DNA of 64,000 nt from Mannheimia granulomatis. Its GTDB lineage: Bacteria > Pseudomonadota > Gammaproteobacteria > Enterobacterales > Pasteurellaceae. The notes beneath the pieces are model-generated. The model saw only the letters and a program-made list of their open reading frames with translations, made no database searches and was not told the DNA's origin. Below, piece by piece: positions 27,726 through 35,916 of this stretch (within the stretch, counting starts at the first letter, position 1; each line of letters opens with the position of its first letter). The position numbers and the translations under genes are program-made. The stretch spans positions 2,097,716 to 2,161,715 of the forward strand of contig NZ_CP015030.1 of NCBI RefSeq assembly GCF_011455695.1, written 5' to 3'.

Positions 27726-28967
27726 ATGTTAGGTGTTATTGCTGATGATTTTACTGGGGCGAGTGATATTGCCAGCTTTTTAACCGAAAACGGCTTAAAA
27801 ACGGTGCAGATGAATGGTGTGCCAACTACGGCACTGAATAGCCAAGTTGATGCGATTGTGATCAGTTTGAAATCACGCTCTAACCCTGTTGAGGAGGCAA
27901 TTCAGCAGTCGTTACAAGCCTTAACGTGGTTAAAGCAGAACGGCTGCACACAGTTCTATTTTAAATACTGTTCAACTTTCGATAGTACCGACAAAGGTAA
28001 TATCGGCCCGGTGACAGATGCCTTAATGGCAGCATTGGAAACCGATTTTACCGTAGTCACACCGGCACTGCCAGTGAATGGTAGAACGATTTTCAACGGC
28101 TACCTGTTTGTCGGTGATGTGCTACTGAATGAATCCGGTATGCGTAATCATCCGATTACCCCGATGACAGATGCCAACTTGGTTCGCTTAATGGACGCTC
28201 AATCCCAAGGTAAAACCGGTTTAGTGGCTTATGCCGATGTTATTCAAGGGGCTGAGCGTGTTAAAGCCCGTTTTGCAGAGCTGAAACAGCAAGGCTATAA
28301 ATATGCGGTAGTTGATGCAGCCGATAACTCACAACTAGCTGTACTTGCCGAAGCGGTGGCAGACTTTAAATTAGTCACGGGTGGTTCAGGTTTAGGGGCT
28401 TATATGGCGGCATACCGTTCAGGTGGTCAAAAAGGCACAAATGCCTTTGTCCCGAATAAAGGGAAAACAGTTGTGCTTTCAGGCTCTTGCTCGGTGATGA
28501 CCAATAACCAAGTGAATTCCTACAAATCGAAAGCACCAAGCTATTTCTTAGAAGCCGAAAAAGCAATTAACAACCCTAATTATGTGGAAAAAATCTATCA
28601 ATGGGTTGTTGCAAATTTAGACAGTGGGTTTGCACCGATGGTTTACGCCACCGTGCCGCCTGAAAAACTCAAAGAGATCCAAGCTCAGTTTGGTAGCGAT
28701 AAAGCCAGCCACGCCATTGAAAGTACCTTTGCAGCATTAGCAGAGAAACTGAAAGCCGCAGGGGTAACGAACTTCATCACTGCAGGTGGTGAAACATCGA
28801 GCATTGTAGTGCAACAGTTAGGTTTTTCCGGTTTCCATATCGGTAAGCAAATTGCGCCGGGTGTGCCTTGGTTACAAGCGGTCGAAAAACCGATTTTTCT
28901 TGCATTGAAATCCGGTAACTTCGGTAAAGAGGACTTTTTTAGCTTTGCACAAGGAATGTATCTATGA
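27726..28967 (+). CDS. otnK: 3-oxo-tetronate kinase (DUF1537 family)
   Basis: A 413-residue four-carbon acid-sugar kinase. The start at 27726 is set by a strong AAGGAGG ribosome site; an upstream in-frame start at 27690 lies within ltnD. The N-terminal domain starts MLGVIADDFTGASDIA and has KYCSTFDST; the C-terminal nucleotide-binding domain has TAGGETSSIVV. It phosphorylates 3-oxo-tetronate at O4. It overlaps otnC by 4 bases. Confidence 0.93.
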   Translation: MLGVIADDFTGASDIASFLTENGLKTVQMNGVPTTALNSQVDAIVISLKSRSNPVEEAIQQSLQALTWLKQNGCTQFYFKYCSTFDSTDKGNIGPVTDALMAALETDFTVVTPALPVNGRTIFNGYLFVGDVLLNESGMRNHPITPMTDANLVRLMDAQSQGKTGLVAYADVIQGAERVKARFAELKQQGYKYAVVDAADNSQLAVLAEAVADFKLVTGGSGLGAYMAAYRSGGQKGTNAFVPNKGKTVVLSGSCSVMTNNQVNSYKSKAPSYFLEAEKAINNPNYVEKIYQWVVANLDSGFAPMVYATVPPEKLKEIQAQFGSDKASHAIESTFAALAEKLKAAGVTNFITAGGETSSIVVQQLGFSGFHIGKQIAPGVPWLQAVEKPIFLALKSGNFGKEDFFSFAQGMYL

Positions 28968-29596
28968 CAGAACAAGAACAAAAAGTACAGATGGTTGAAC
29001 TCGCTCGTTCACTCTTTAAACGTGGGTATACCGTAGGGGGGGCAGGTAATCTCTCGGTACGATTAGATGAAAATCGCATTTTGGTGACACCAACAGGTTC
29101 ATCGTTGGGGCGTTTAGAAGTGGAACGACTTTCCGTATTAGATATGCAAGGCAATGTACTGTCAGGGGATAAACCATCCAAAGAGTCGGTTTTTCACTTG
29201 GCACTGTATCAGAAAAATCCGGAATGTCAGGCAATTGTACATTTACACTCTACCTACCTAACTGCACTGTCTTGCTTACAGGATTTAGATATTGATAACG
29301 CAATTACAGCTTTCACACCTTACTATGTTATGCGGGTCGGTAGGTTACCTGTTATTCCTTACTATCGCCCGGGTGACATTAACATTGCTCGTGAGCTGGG
29401 TGAACGTGCCTTAGATGCAAAAGCATTTCTACTGGCAAACCACGGTGTTGTCGTCACAGGTTCTAATTTGATCGATGCGGTTGATAATACTGAAGAACTG
29501 GAAGAAACCGCCAAGCTTCATTTTATTCTACAAGGTCAAAAAGTGCGATATTTAACCGAAGACGAAGTGAATGACCTAAAAAATAGGGGAAAATAA
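28964..29596 (+). CDS. otnC: 3-oxo-tetronate 4-phosphate decarboxylase (class II aldolase fold)
   Basis: A 210-residue class II aldolase-like protein (YgbL family) with the zinc ligands in [10 protein letters not shown] and ANHGVVV. In the assigned pathway it decarboxylates 3-oxo-tetronate 4-phosphate to dihydroxyacetone phosphate and CO2. The start ATGACAGAACAAG overlaps the otnK stop. A run of seven Gs (29036-29042) codes for Gly-Gly near residue 25 and is the longest G tract I noticed in the window. Confidence 0.9.
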   Translation: MTEQEQKVQMVELARSLFKRGYTVGGAGNLSVRLDENRILVTPTGSSLGRLEVERLSVLDMQGNVLSGDKPSKESVFHLALYQKNPECQAIVHLHSTYLTALSCLQDLDIDNAITAFTPYYVMRVGRLPVIPYYRPGDINIARELGERALDAKAFLLANHGVVVTGSNLIDAVDNTEELEETAKLHFILQGQKVRYLTEDEVNDLKNRGK

Positions 29597-29598
29597 AT

Positions 29599-30375
29599 AT
29601 GCCTAAATTCGCAGCAAATCTTACGATGATGTTTAACGAAGTGCCATTTCTAGAGCGCTTTGAAGCAGCAGCTAATGCAGGTTTTAAATATGTGGAATAT
29701 CTCTGGCCTTATGACTATCCGGTAGCGGAACTCAAAGCCAGACTTGATCAATATGGCTTAAAACAAGTGCTGTTTAATACCGCCGCAGGCGATGTTTCCA
29801 AAGGCGAGTGGGGTGTTTCGGCTATTCCGGGACGTGAAGCAGACAGCCATCGTGATATTGATTTAGCATTGGAATACGCCCTCACATTAGGTTGTGAAAA
29901 CGTACACGTTATGGCTGCGGTTGTGCCGGAAGGTGAAAACCGGGAAGCCTATAAGCAGACCTTTATCAAAAATGTGCAATATGCAGCAGATAAATTCAAA
30001 CCGTACGGTATTAAGGTTCTTTTAGAAGCACTTAGTCCGGAAGTCAAACCAAACTACTTGATGAAAAGCCAGTTTGATACGTTGGAGATTGTTGAAGCCG
30101 TTAATCGGGACAATGTATTTGTGCAGTTGGATTACTTCCACGCCCAAAATGTGGATGGCAACTTATCTCGCTTAACCGACAAACTCAACGGTAAGTTTGC
30201 CCATATTCAAATTGCCTCCGTGCCAGACCGTCACGAGCCGGACGAGGGTGAAATTAACTATGAGTACATCTTCAATAAGCTCGATGAAATCGGTTATGAA
30301 GGCTATGTAGGCTGTGAATATAAGCCAAGAGCGGAGACCACAGCAGGTTTAGCCTGGTTTGAAAGATACAAATAG
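29599..30375 (+). CDS. otnI: 2-oxo-tetronate isomerase (hydroxypyruvate isomerase family)
   Basis: A 258-residue TIM-barrel isomerase of the Hyi/YgbM family. Diagnostic parts are [16 protein letters not shown] at the start, [15 protein letters not shown] and the C-terminal [16 protein letters not shown]. It converts 2-oxo-tetronate to 3-oxo-tetronate, linking the dehydrogenases LtnD and DenD to the kinase OtnK. Two bases separate it from otnC. Confidence 0.92.
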   Translation: MPKFAANLTMMFNEVPFLERFEAAANAGFKYVEYLWPYDYPVAELKARLDQYGLKQVLFNTAAGDVSKGEWGVSAIPGREADSHRDIDLALEYALTLGCENVHVMAAVVPEGENREAYKQTFIKNVQYAADKFKPYGIKVLLEALSPEVKPNYLMKSQFDTLEIVEAVNRDNVFVQLDYFHAQNVDGNLSRLTDKLNGKFAHIQIASVPDRHEPDEGEINYEYIFNKLDEIGYEGYVGCEYKPRAETTAGLAWFERYK

Positions 30376-30386
30376 AGGGAGGTTTT

Positions 30387-31334
30387 ATGAATATTGTGAT
30401 TACAGGCGGAGCAGGTTTCTTAGGGCAACGCTTAGCGAAAACCTTATTGGCTCAGCATTCAGAGAAAATTCAAGAGTTAGTGTTAGTTGATGTGGTTAAA
30501 CCTATCGCACCCAATAACGATCCTCGTGTTCGTTGTGTGGAAATGGATTTAAGAAACCCGCAGGGTTTAGATGAAATTATTACCGAAAAAACGACCGCTC
30601 TTTTTCACTTAGCCGCCATTGTGAGCAGCCATGCAGAGCAAGATCCTGATTTAGGTTATGAAATCAATTTTTTAGTGACCCATAATTTGTTGGAAGTTTG
30701 CCGTAAAAAGAATCCGAATATTCGCTTTATTTTCTCCAGCTCTTTGGCGGTGTTTGGCGGAGAATTACCTGCTGTAATTAACGACGGTACGGCGGTGACA
30801 CCACAATCCACCTATGGTGCACAGAAAGCAATGTGTGAATTGCTCATTAACGATTATTCCCGTAAGGGCTTTGTTGATGGGATTGTGGTTCGCTTACCAA
30901 CTATCTGCATTCGTCCGGGTAAGCCAAATAAAGCGGCCTCTTCATTTGTCAGTAGCATTATTCGTGAGCCGTTAAATGGGGAGGAAGCAGTTTGCCCGGT
31001 TTCACAGGATTTGTGTTTATGGATTTCCAGCCCGAATACCGTGATTAACAACTTTATTCACGCTTTAACTCTACCATCGCTGCCGCAACGCAGTTGGCAT
31101 GTTATTAACTTACCTGGCTTTACGGTCAGCGTAAAACAAATGCTCTCTGATCTAGCTTCAATAAAAGGAGAAAATATCTTAGAAAAAGTACGATTTGAAT
31201 TTGATGAAAATATTAACAACATTGTCGCAAGTTGGCCTGCTGAGATTAACAATAATACTGCTCTCAAACATGGTTTTAGCGTAGATGTTGATTTCAAGGA
31301 AGTTATCCAACAATTTATTAAACACGACATGTAA
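30387..31334 (+). CDS. denD: D-erythronate dehydrogenase (extended SDR)
   Basis: A 315-residue NAD-dependent epimerase/dehydratase-type protein. The Rossmann motif is GGAGFLGQ at the N-terminus, and the catalytic Tyr-Lys pair is in YGAQK with an upstream SSSLAVFG. In Haemophilus influenzae the same gene in the same cluster is D-erythronate dehydrogenase, giving 2-oxo-tetronate. Its presence means the cluster should use both L-threonate and D-erythronate. Strong SD (GGGAGG). Confidence 0.9.
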   Translation: MNIVITGGAGFLGQRLAKTLLAQHSEKIQELVLVDVVKPIAPNNDPRVRCVEMDLRNPQGLDEIITEKTTALFHLAAIVSSHAEQDPDLGYEINFLVTHNLLEVCRKKNPNIRFIFSSSLAVFGGELPAVINDGTAVTPQSTYGAQKAMCELLINDYSRKGFVDGIVVRLPTICIRPGKPNKAASSFVSSIIREPLNGEEAVCPVSQDLCLWISSPNTVINNFIHALTLPSLPQRSWHVINLPGFTVSVKQMLSDLASIKGENILEKVRFEFDENINNIVASWPAEINNNTALKHGFSVDVDFKEVIQQFIKHDM

Positions 31335-31349
31335 ATTAGGAGCAACAGT

Positions 31350-32822
31350 ATGTTTGGCTTACCAATTCCGATTATAGGACTATTGATTGCAGTATTTGTC
31401 TTGGTCTATTTAGTTTTAAAAACACGTGTTCATGCATTTATTGCTATGTTAATTGCCTCCGCTATTGCAGGTCTTGTTGGTGGCATGTCCGTCAATGATA
31501 CACTCGGTGCAATCAGTAAAGGCTTCGGTGGAACTCTAGGCGGTATTGGTATTGTTATCGGTTTAGGGGTAATGATGGGAATCGTGCTGGAAGTGTCTGG
31601 TGCGGCAGAAAAAATGGCTTATAGCTTTATCAAAATGCTAGGCAAGAAAAAAGAAGAGTGGGCATTAGCGATCACGGGTTATATCGTGAGCATTCCAATC
31701 TTCGTCGATTCTGCATTCGTTATTCTCTATCCTGTGGCGAAAGCTTTAGCGAAAAACGGCAAACGTTCCCTCTTGACCTTGGGTGTAGCATTGGCTGGTG
31801 GCTTAGTAGTAACACATCACACTGTTCCACCAACACCAGGCCCGTTAGGTGTTGCAGGTTTATTTAACGTTGATCTTGGTGTCATGTTATTAGTCGGTAT
31901 GGCTCTTGCGGTATTACCTGTAATTGGTATCGTACTTTACGCAAAATGGTTAGACAAAAAATACCCTGAGTTTAACCAACAAGTTTTCACTCAAGAAGAG
32001 TTAAAACAAAAATACGACGACTATATCGAAAGCCGTGAGAAAAAGAATTTACCAAGCTTAGGCTTATCTTTATTACCTATCGTCTTACCAATTGGTTTAA
32101 TCTTTATCAAAGCGATTTTAGACTTAGTAGCAAAAGGTAATGCGGAATTTGCTCAAATGGGTATTTACCAATTCTTTGCTTTCGTTGGTCACCCAATGAT
32201 TGCATTAGCGATCAGTGTCTTGGTTGCAGTTTATACCTTACTACCAAAAGTAGACCGTGATACGACCGCACTTCATCTTGAAGAAGGTGTAAAAACAGCA
32301 GGTATTATCTTGTTAGTAACAGGTGCGGGTGGTGCATTAGGTGCAGTATTGCGTGACAGTGGTGCAGGTAAACAATTAGCTGAGCAAATTGCCCAGTTAC
32401 CAATTTCACCAATCTTAATTCCATTTATTGTTTCAACTCTTGTACGCTTTATTCAAGGTTCAGGTACGGTCGCAATGGTAACCGCAGCTTCAATTTCAGC
32501 GCCGATCTTAGCTCAAATTCCGGGTGTAAATATGATTCTAGCTGCACAAGCTGCGACAATGGGTTCCCTGTTCTTCGGTTACTTCAACGATAGCTTGTTC
32601 TGGGTTGTGAACCGAATGATGGGCATCAATGATGTGAAAAAACAGATGATCGTTTGGTCTGTACCAACGACTATTGCTTGGGGTATAGGTGGTATCAGTG
32701 TAATTTTATGTAACCTGATTTGGGGTAACGACGGCTCATTGTTTGACCTTGTCTTCCCTGTTGCTGTAATGGCTATCATCGCTATTTACATCAAAGCACA
32801 AAATAAAACCTTAAGTAAGTAA
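31350..32822 (+). CDS. GntP-family permease, probably threonate/erythronate importer
   Basis: A 490-residue inner-membrane protein of the gluconate:H+ symporter family, with about 12-14 hydrophobic segments and conserved blocks such as PPTPGPLGVAG, GAGGALGAVLRDSGAG, RFIQGSGTVAMVTAASI and FFGYFNDSLFWVV. It follows denD by 15 bases and ends the operon, so it is the likely importer for the acid sugars the operon degrades. A terminator follows. Confidence 0.88.
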   Translation: MFGLPIPIIGLLIAVFVLVYLVLKTRVHAFIAMLIASAIAGLVGGMSVNDTLGAISKGFGGTLGGIGIVIGLGVMMGIVLEVSGAAEKMAYSFIKMLGKKKEEWALAITGYIVSIPIFVDSAFVILYPVAKALAKNGKRSLLTLGVALAGGLVVTHHTVPPTPGPLGVAGLFNVDLGVMLLVGMALAVLPVIGIVLYAKWLDKKYPEFNQQVFTQEELKQKYDDYIESREKKNLPSLGLSLLPIVLPIGLIFIKAILDLVAKGNAEFAQMGIYQFFAFVGHPMIALAISVLVAVYTLLPKVDRDTTALHLEEGVKTAGIILLVTGAGGALGAVLRDSGAGKQLAEQIAQLPISPILIPFIVSTLVRFIQGSGTVAMVTAASISAPILAQIPGVNMILAAQAATMGSLFFGYFNDSLFWVVNRMMGINDVKKQMIVWSVPTTIAWGIGGISVILCNLIWGNDGSLFDLVFPVAVMAIIAIYIKAQNKTLSK

Positions 32823-32830
32823 TCAACCTA

Positions 32831-32867
32831 AATAGGCTATGAACCAAGTTCATAGTCTATTTTTTTA
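32831..32867 (+). terminator. rho-independent terminator after the GntP-type permease
   Basis: Arms AATAGGCTATGAAC and GTTCATAGTCTATT (one G-T pair) are followed by a run of seven Ts. This marks the end of the threonate/erythronate operon. Confidence 0.87.
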
Positions 32868-32888
32868 CTTAAAACCTAGGAGTGGGAT

Positions 32889-34235
32889 ATGAAAAAATCT
32901 CTGATACTCGCAAGCACCTTACTATTCTCTTCCTTAGTCAGTGCAATGCCGGATGAAATTAAACCGAATGCCAATCTGAATATCACATTACTGGCCGAAG
33001 TCACCGCTCAAGGGCAGAAAATCAACGCTGTCGCATTGGAATACCCAAGCAATATCTTATCCGGCACGGATTTAAGACAGCTCTATCAAGTTCAAACCTC
33101 GTTGGATAATGCGCTACAAGAAGCCCGCTCTGTGTTAAAGGCTTATGTGAACAGTGAGCCGAAAATCAGCACACAGCCGCAAGCGGGTAAATTTGTGATC
33201 ATTGAACTGGATACTGCGGATAAAAATGCATCGGTATATAGTGTGAGAGATGCTAATAAAGAACCGATGAAATTTAAAGCCAAAGATGCTAATGGAAAAA
33301 TTATCGAAACCGAAAAAGTACAAGCGGTCAAAATTCCTGAATTTTTTGCAAAACGCCTTGCTTACTCGGTGGAGCAAAAAGGCTTTTTAAAATTAACGGA
33401 CGGCACGACGCTAGATAAAGTCGCTTGGGTTCAAACCGCTGAGCCGGAAAACGTCCAAACCACCTACATTGATCAATTTGTGGCTAAACAGGTTTCGTTA
33501 GATAAACCTGAGAACAAACTGAACTACCGTTTCTATGCACCTTTGCAAAAAAACGGCAAAAAATACCCGCTTGTGATCTTCTTACACGGCTCAGGTCAAG
33601 TTGGTTCGGATAATTTGGCTCATCTATTATCGAGTAAAGGGGCGATTGCCACTCTGCCTTATGAGCCAAGTTTTGTGCTAGCACCACAATATGATCAAGT
33701 TTTTGACCCATTCGACAGTGCAGAAAAAGGACAGAAAGGTGGTATTCACTGGCAAACAGAAAACCGCATCAAGTTGGTACTCAAAATGATTGATGAAACC
33801 ATCAAAGCCAATCCACAAATTGATACCAACCGTATTTATATCAACGGCTTATCTCGTGGTGCGGAAGGTGGATTAAATCTGTTATTGGCTCGCCCGAATT
33901 TCTTTGCCGGTGCATTGCTGATGAGTGGTCGTGAAGCCTATACGAACGAATGGGTGGACGGCAACGCCAATAAAGACAATCTCGCTGCTATTAAAAATGT
34001 GCCGATTTGGTTCTTCCACAGCAAGGAAGACCAAGTTTCACCGGTCCAAGGTTCCCGTATTAACTATCAAATTCTTAAAGAACAGTTAAACGCACCGAAT
34101 GTGAAGTATACCGAATTTAGCTTCACCCAAGCGGGAGATAACGGTATTGTTCATAATAACCCTCATAACACTTGGGATGCTGTATATAATAGTCCAGAGA
34201 TTATCGAGTGGTTACTTCAACAAAAACGCCACTAA
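32889..34235 (+). CDS. secreted alpha/beta-hydrolase, PHB-depolymerase/dienelactone-hydrolase-like
   Basis: A 448-residue exported protein. Signal peptide about 1-19 (MKKSLILASTLLFSSLVSA). Residues about 25-200 form an N-terminal domain I cannot assign, possibly a beta-sandwich. The hydrolase domain (about 205-448) has the oxyanion segment FLHGSGQVGSDN, nucleophile Ser322 in GLSRGAEGG, FHSKEDQVSP with a candidate acid, and a late His in NPHNTWDAVY. The architecture resembles bacterial proteins annotated as predicted peptidase/esterase. It lies after the terminator of the threonate operon with its own SD (AGGAG), and only 11 bases before the cyclase gene. Substrate unknown. Confidence 0.78.
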   Translation: MKKSLILASTLLFSSLVSAMPDEIKPNANLNITLLAEVTAQGQKINAVALEYPSNILSGTDLRQLYQVQTSLDNALQEARSVLKAYVNSEPKISTQPQAGKFVIIELDTADKNASVYSVRDANKEPMKFKAKDANGKIIETEKVQAVKIPEFFAKRLAYSVEQKGFLKLTDGTTLDKVAWVQTAEPENVQTTYIDQFVAKQVSLDKPENKLNYRFYAPLQKNGKKYPLVIFLHGSGQVGSDNLAHLLSSKGAIATLPYEPSFVLAPQYDQVFDPFDSAEKGQKGGIHWQTENRIKLVLKMIDETIKANPQIDTNRIYINGLSRGAEGGLNLLLARPNFFAGALLMSGREAYTNEWVDGNANKDNLAAIKNVPIWFFHSKEDQVSPVQGSRINYQILKEQLNAPNVKYTEFSFTQAGDNGIVHNNPHNTWDAVYNSPEIIEWLLQQKRH

Positions 34236-34246
34236 GGAGGCATATT

Positions 34247-34912
34247 ATGTTTATGTACTTATCTCATCCATTAGATCCAAAAGATCTGGCTTGGCCGGGA
34301 GAGCCTGTTGTTGAGGTTAATCGTTGTACAGATATATGTGAGAAAACGCCATTTAGTAGTTTTATTACCAAACTACCTAATCATTGCGGCACTCATATGG
34401 ATGCTCCACGACACTTTGTTAAAGATGGTTTAAGTATTAACGAGCTGCCTATAGAATATTTTTGTCATAAACAAGTTGCTTTACTTGAAATTCCAAAAGG
34501 TGAAGCCGAAGGAATTACAAAAGAAGATTTACTACCTTATGCGGATATTTTATCAACAGTCTCGTTTGCGTTCTTTAGAACAGGCTTTGAGAAATATAGA
34601 ACTGAGAATCCTACAATAATTGCAACAAGTGCGGGGGAGTATTTATCAGATAATTTCCCCAACTTAAAAGGCGTAGGCATTGACTTCTTAGCACTAGGCT
34701 CTCCATCATCTAGAGTGCCTGAAGAAGAGAACCCAAAGAACTGTCATCGAGCTATTCTAGGTTATTATACGGGGAGATTTACAACAGTTATTGAAGATAT
34801 GCATTTAGCTGAACTACCTAAGAATGTTAAATTTAAGCAATTTTTTAATGCGCCTTGGCGTATTGCTGGACTAGATTCTAGCCAAGTAACTTGCATTGTA
34901 GAAATAGAATAG
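34247..34912 (+). CDS. cyclase-family (kynurenine-formamidase-like) metal-dependent hydrolase
   Basis: A 221-residue cytoplasmic protein starting at the ATG at 34247, directly after AAGGAGG; an in-frame upstream start lies inside the preceding gene. The metal-binding motif is HCGTHMDAPRHF, His46/His50/Asp52/His56, the hallmark of the cyclase/formamidase superfamily. This fold hydrolyses small amides or lactones (N-formylkynurenine, isatin). No tryptophan-degradation gene is near, so a kynurenine role is unsupported. It probably acts with the secreted hydrolase 11 bases upstream or with the ABC transporter downstream. Confidence 0.82.
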   Translation: MFMYLSHPLDPKDLAWPGEPVVEVNRCTDICEKTPFSSFITKLPNHCGTHMDAPRHFVKDGLSINELPIEYFCHKQVALLEIPKGEAEGITKEDLLPYADILSTVSFAFFRTGFEKYRTENPTIIATSAGEYLSDNFPNLKGVGIDFLALGSPSSRVPEEENPKNCHRAILGYYTGRFTTVIEDMHLAELPKNVKFKQFFNAPWRIAGLDSSQVTCIVEIE

Positions 34913-34946
34913 TGCAGGATGTAAGCATAAGTAATCTTATGGTATT

Positions 34947-35013
34947 TATGTAGTAGTTATACAAATATCTTATCGTATAGGGTAAAAAAATAAATATGTA
35001 TAACTGCTACATA
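34947..35013. repeat. long imperfect inverted repeat upstream of the ABC ATPase gene
   Basis: TATGTAGTAGTTATACA (34947-34963) is matched by the inverted copy TGTATAACTGCTACATA (34997-35013), with 16 of 17 positions complementary and a 33-base A/T-rich loop. No T-run follows. A smaller dyad, GTTAT/ATAAC, lies at about 35057-35075. It could be a terminator of the cyclase gene, a regulatory RNA structure or an insertion scar. Confidence 0.5.
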
Positions 35014-35164
35014 ATTAGCAATTTTTCTAATTACCGATAATTCTATTTCATTCATTGTTATGTATTTTTTATAACAAAAAAATATACAAAATTCCTTCTT
35101 ATAATTTTCATTTCTGGTTAATTTCTTGCACAATTTCCTCATTGAAGAATAAACCAATACTGAA

Positions 35165-35896
35165 ATGCCTTTACTCTCTATTCAAAATTTACATAAAAAA
35201 TATGGTGAAACTATTGCCATTAGGAATCTCAGCTTAGAGCTACACAAAGGAGAAGTTGTTGTCTTGCTTGGGCCTTCTGGTTGTGGGAAAAGCACTTTGC
35301 TACGTTGCATTAACGGATTGGAAGAGAAGCAAGGTGGCACAATTAAAATGCAGGGTGTCGGTGAGTTTGGTAAAGACTTAAGCTGGGAACTTTCTCGCCA
35401 GAAAGTCGGTATGGTATTTCAAAGCTATGAATTATTTGCTCATTTAAATGTTATCGACAACATCCTACTAGGGCCGTTAAAAGCACAAAATCGTAAGCGG
35501 CAAGAAGTAGAGGCTCAGGCTGATCAATTACTTAAACGTGTGGGATTACTGGAGCGAAAAACGGCTTTTCCTCGTGAGTTATCCGGCGGGCAGAAACAGC
35601 GTATTGCGATTGTTAGAGCACTTTGTATGAACCCTGAGGTGATTTTATTAGATGAAATTACCGCGGCTCTTGATCCTGAAATGGTAAGAGAAGTGCTGGA
35701 TGTTGTGCTAGAACTGGCAAATGAGGGGATGTCTATGCTCATTGTGACCCATGAAATGGGCTTTGCAGAAAAAGTAGCAGACCGCATAGTATTTATTGAT
35801 AAAGGGGAGATTATTGAGCAAGCAGCACCCAAGGACTTTTTTAATGCCCCAAAAACCGAACGGGCAAAACAGTTTTTACACGGACTAGATTATTAA
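35165..35896 (+). CDS. polar amino-acid ABC transporter ATPase
   Basis: A 243-residue ABC ATPase of the GlnQ/HisP group. Walker A is GPSGCGKST, the signature is LSGGQKQR, Walker B is VILLDEI, and the switch His is in VTHEMG. It is followed 20 bases later by the binding-protein gene. No permease gene accompanies it; the matching permease pair is at 24498-25815. Start ATG follows a stretch that shares the element TTGCACAAT with the region before the permease gene. Confidence 0.92.
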   Translation: MPLLSIQNLHKKYGETIAIRNLSLELHKGEVVVLLGPSGCGKSTLLRCINGLEEKQGGTIKMQGVGEFGKDLSWELSRQKVGMVFQSYELFAHLNVIDNILLGPLKAQNRKRQEVEAQADQLLKRVGLLERKTAFPRELSGGQKQRIAIVRALCMNPEVILLDEITAALDPEMVREVLDVVLELANEGMSMLIVTHEMGFAEKVADRIVFIDKGEIIEQAAPKDFFNAPKTERAKQFLHGLDY

Positions 35897-35916
35897 TTAT
35901 TATTCGAGGAATCATT

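Noticed and set aside
34247-34912. Kynurenine formamidase assignment
   Set aside because: The metal motif fits the superfamily, but no tryptophan-degradation genes are present and the superfamily has several activities.
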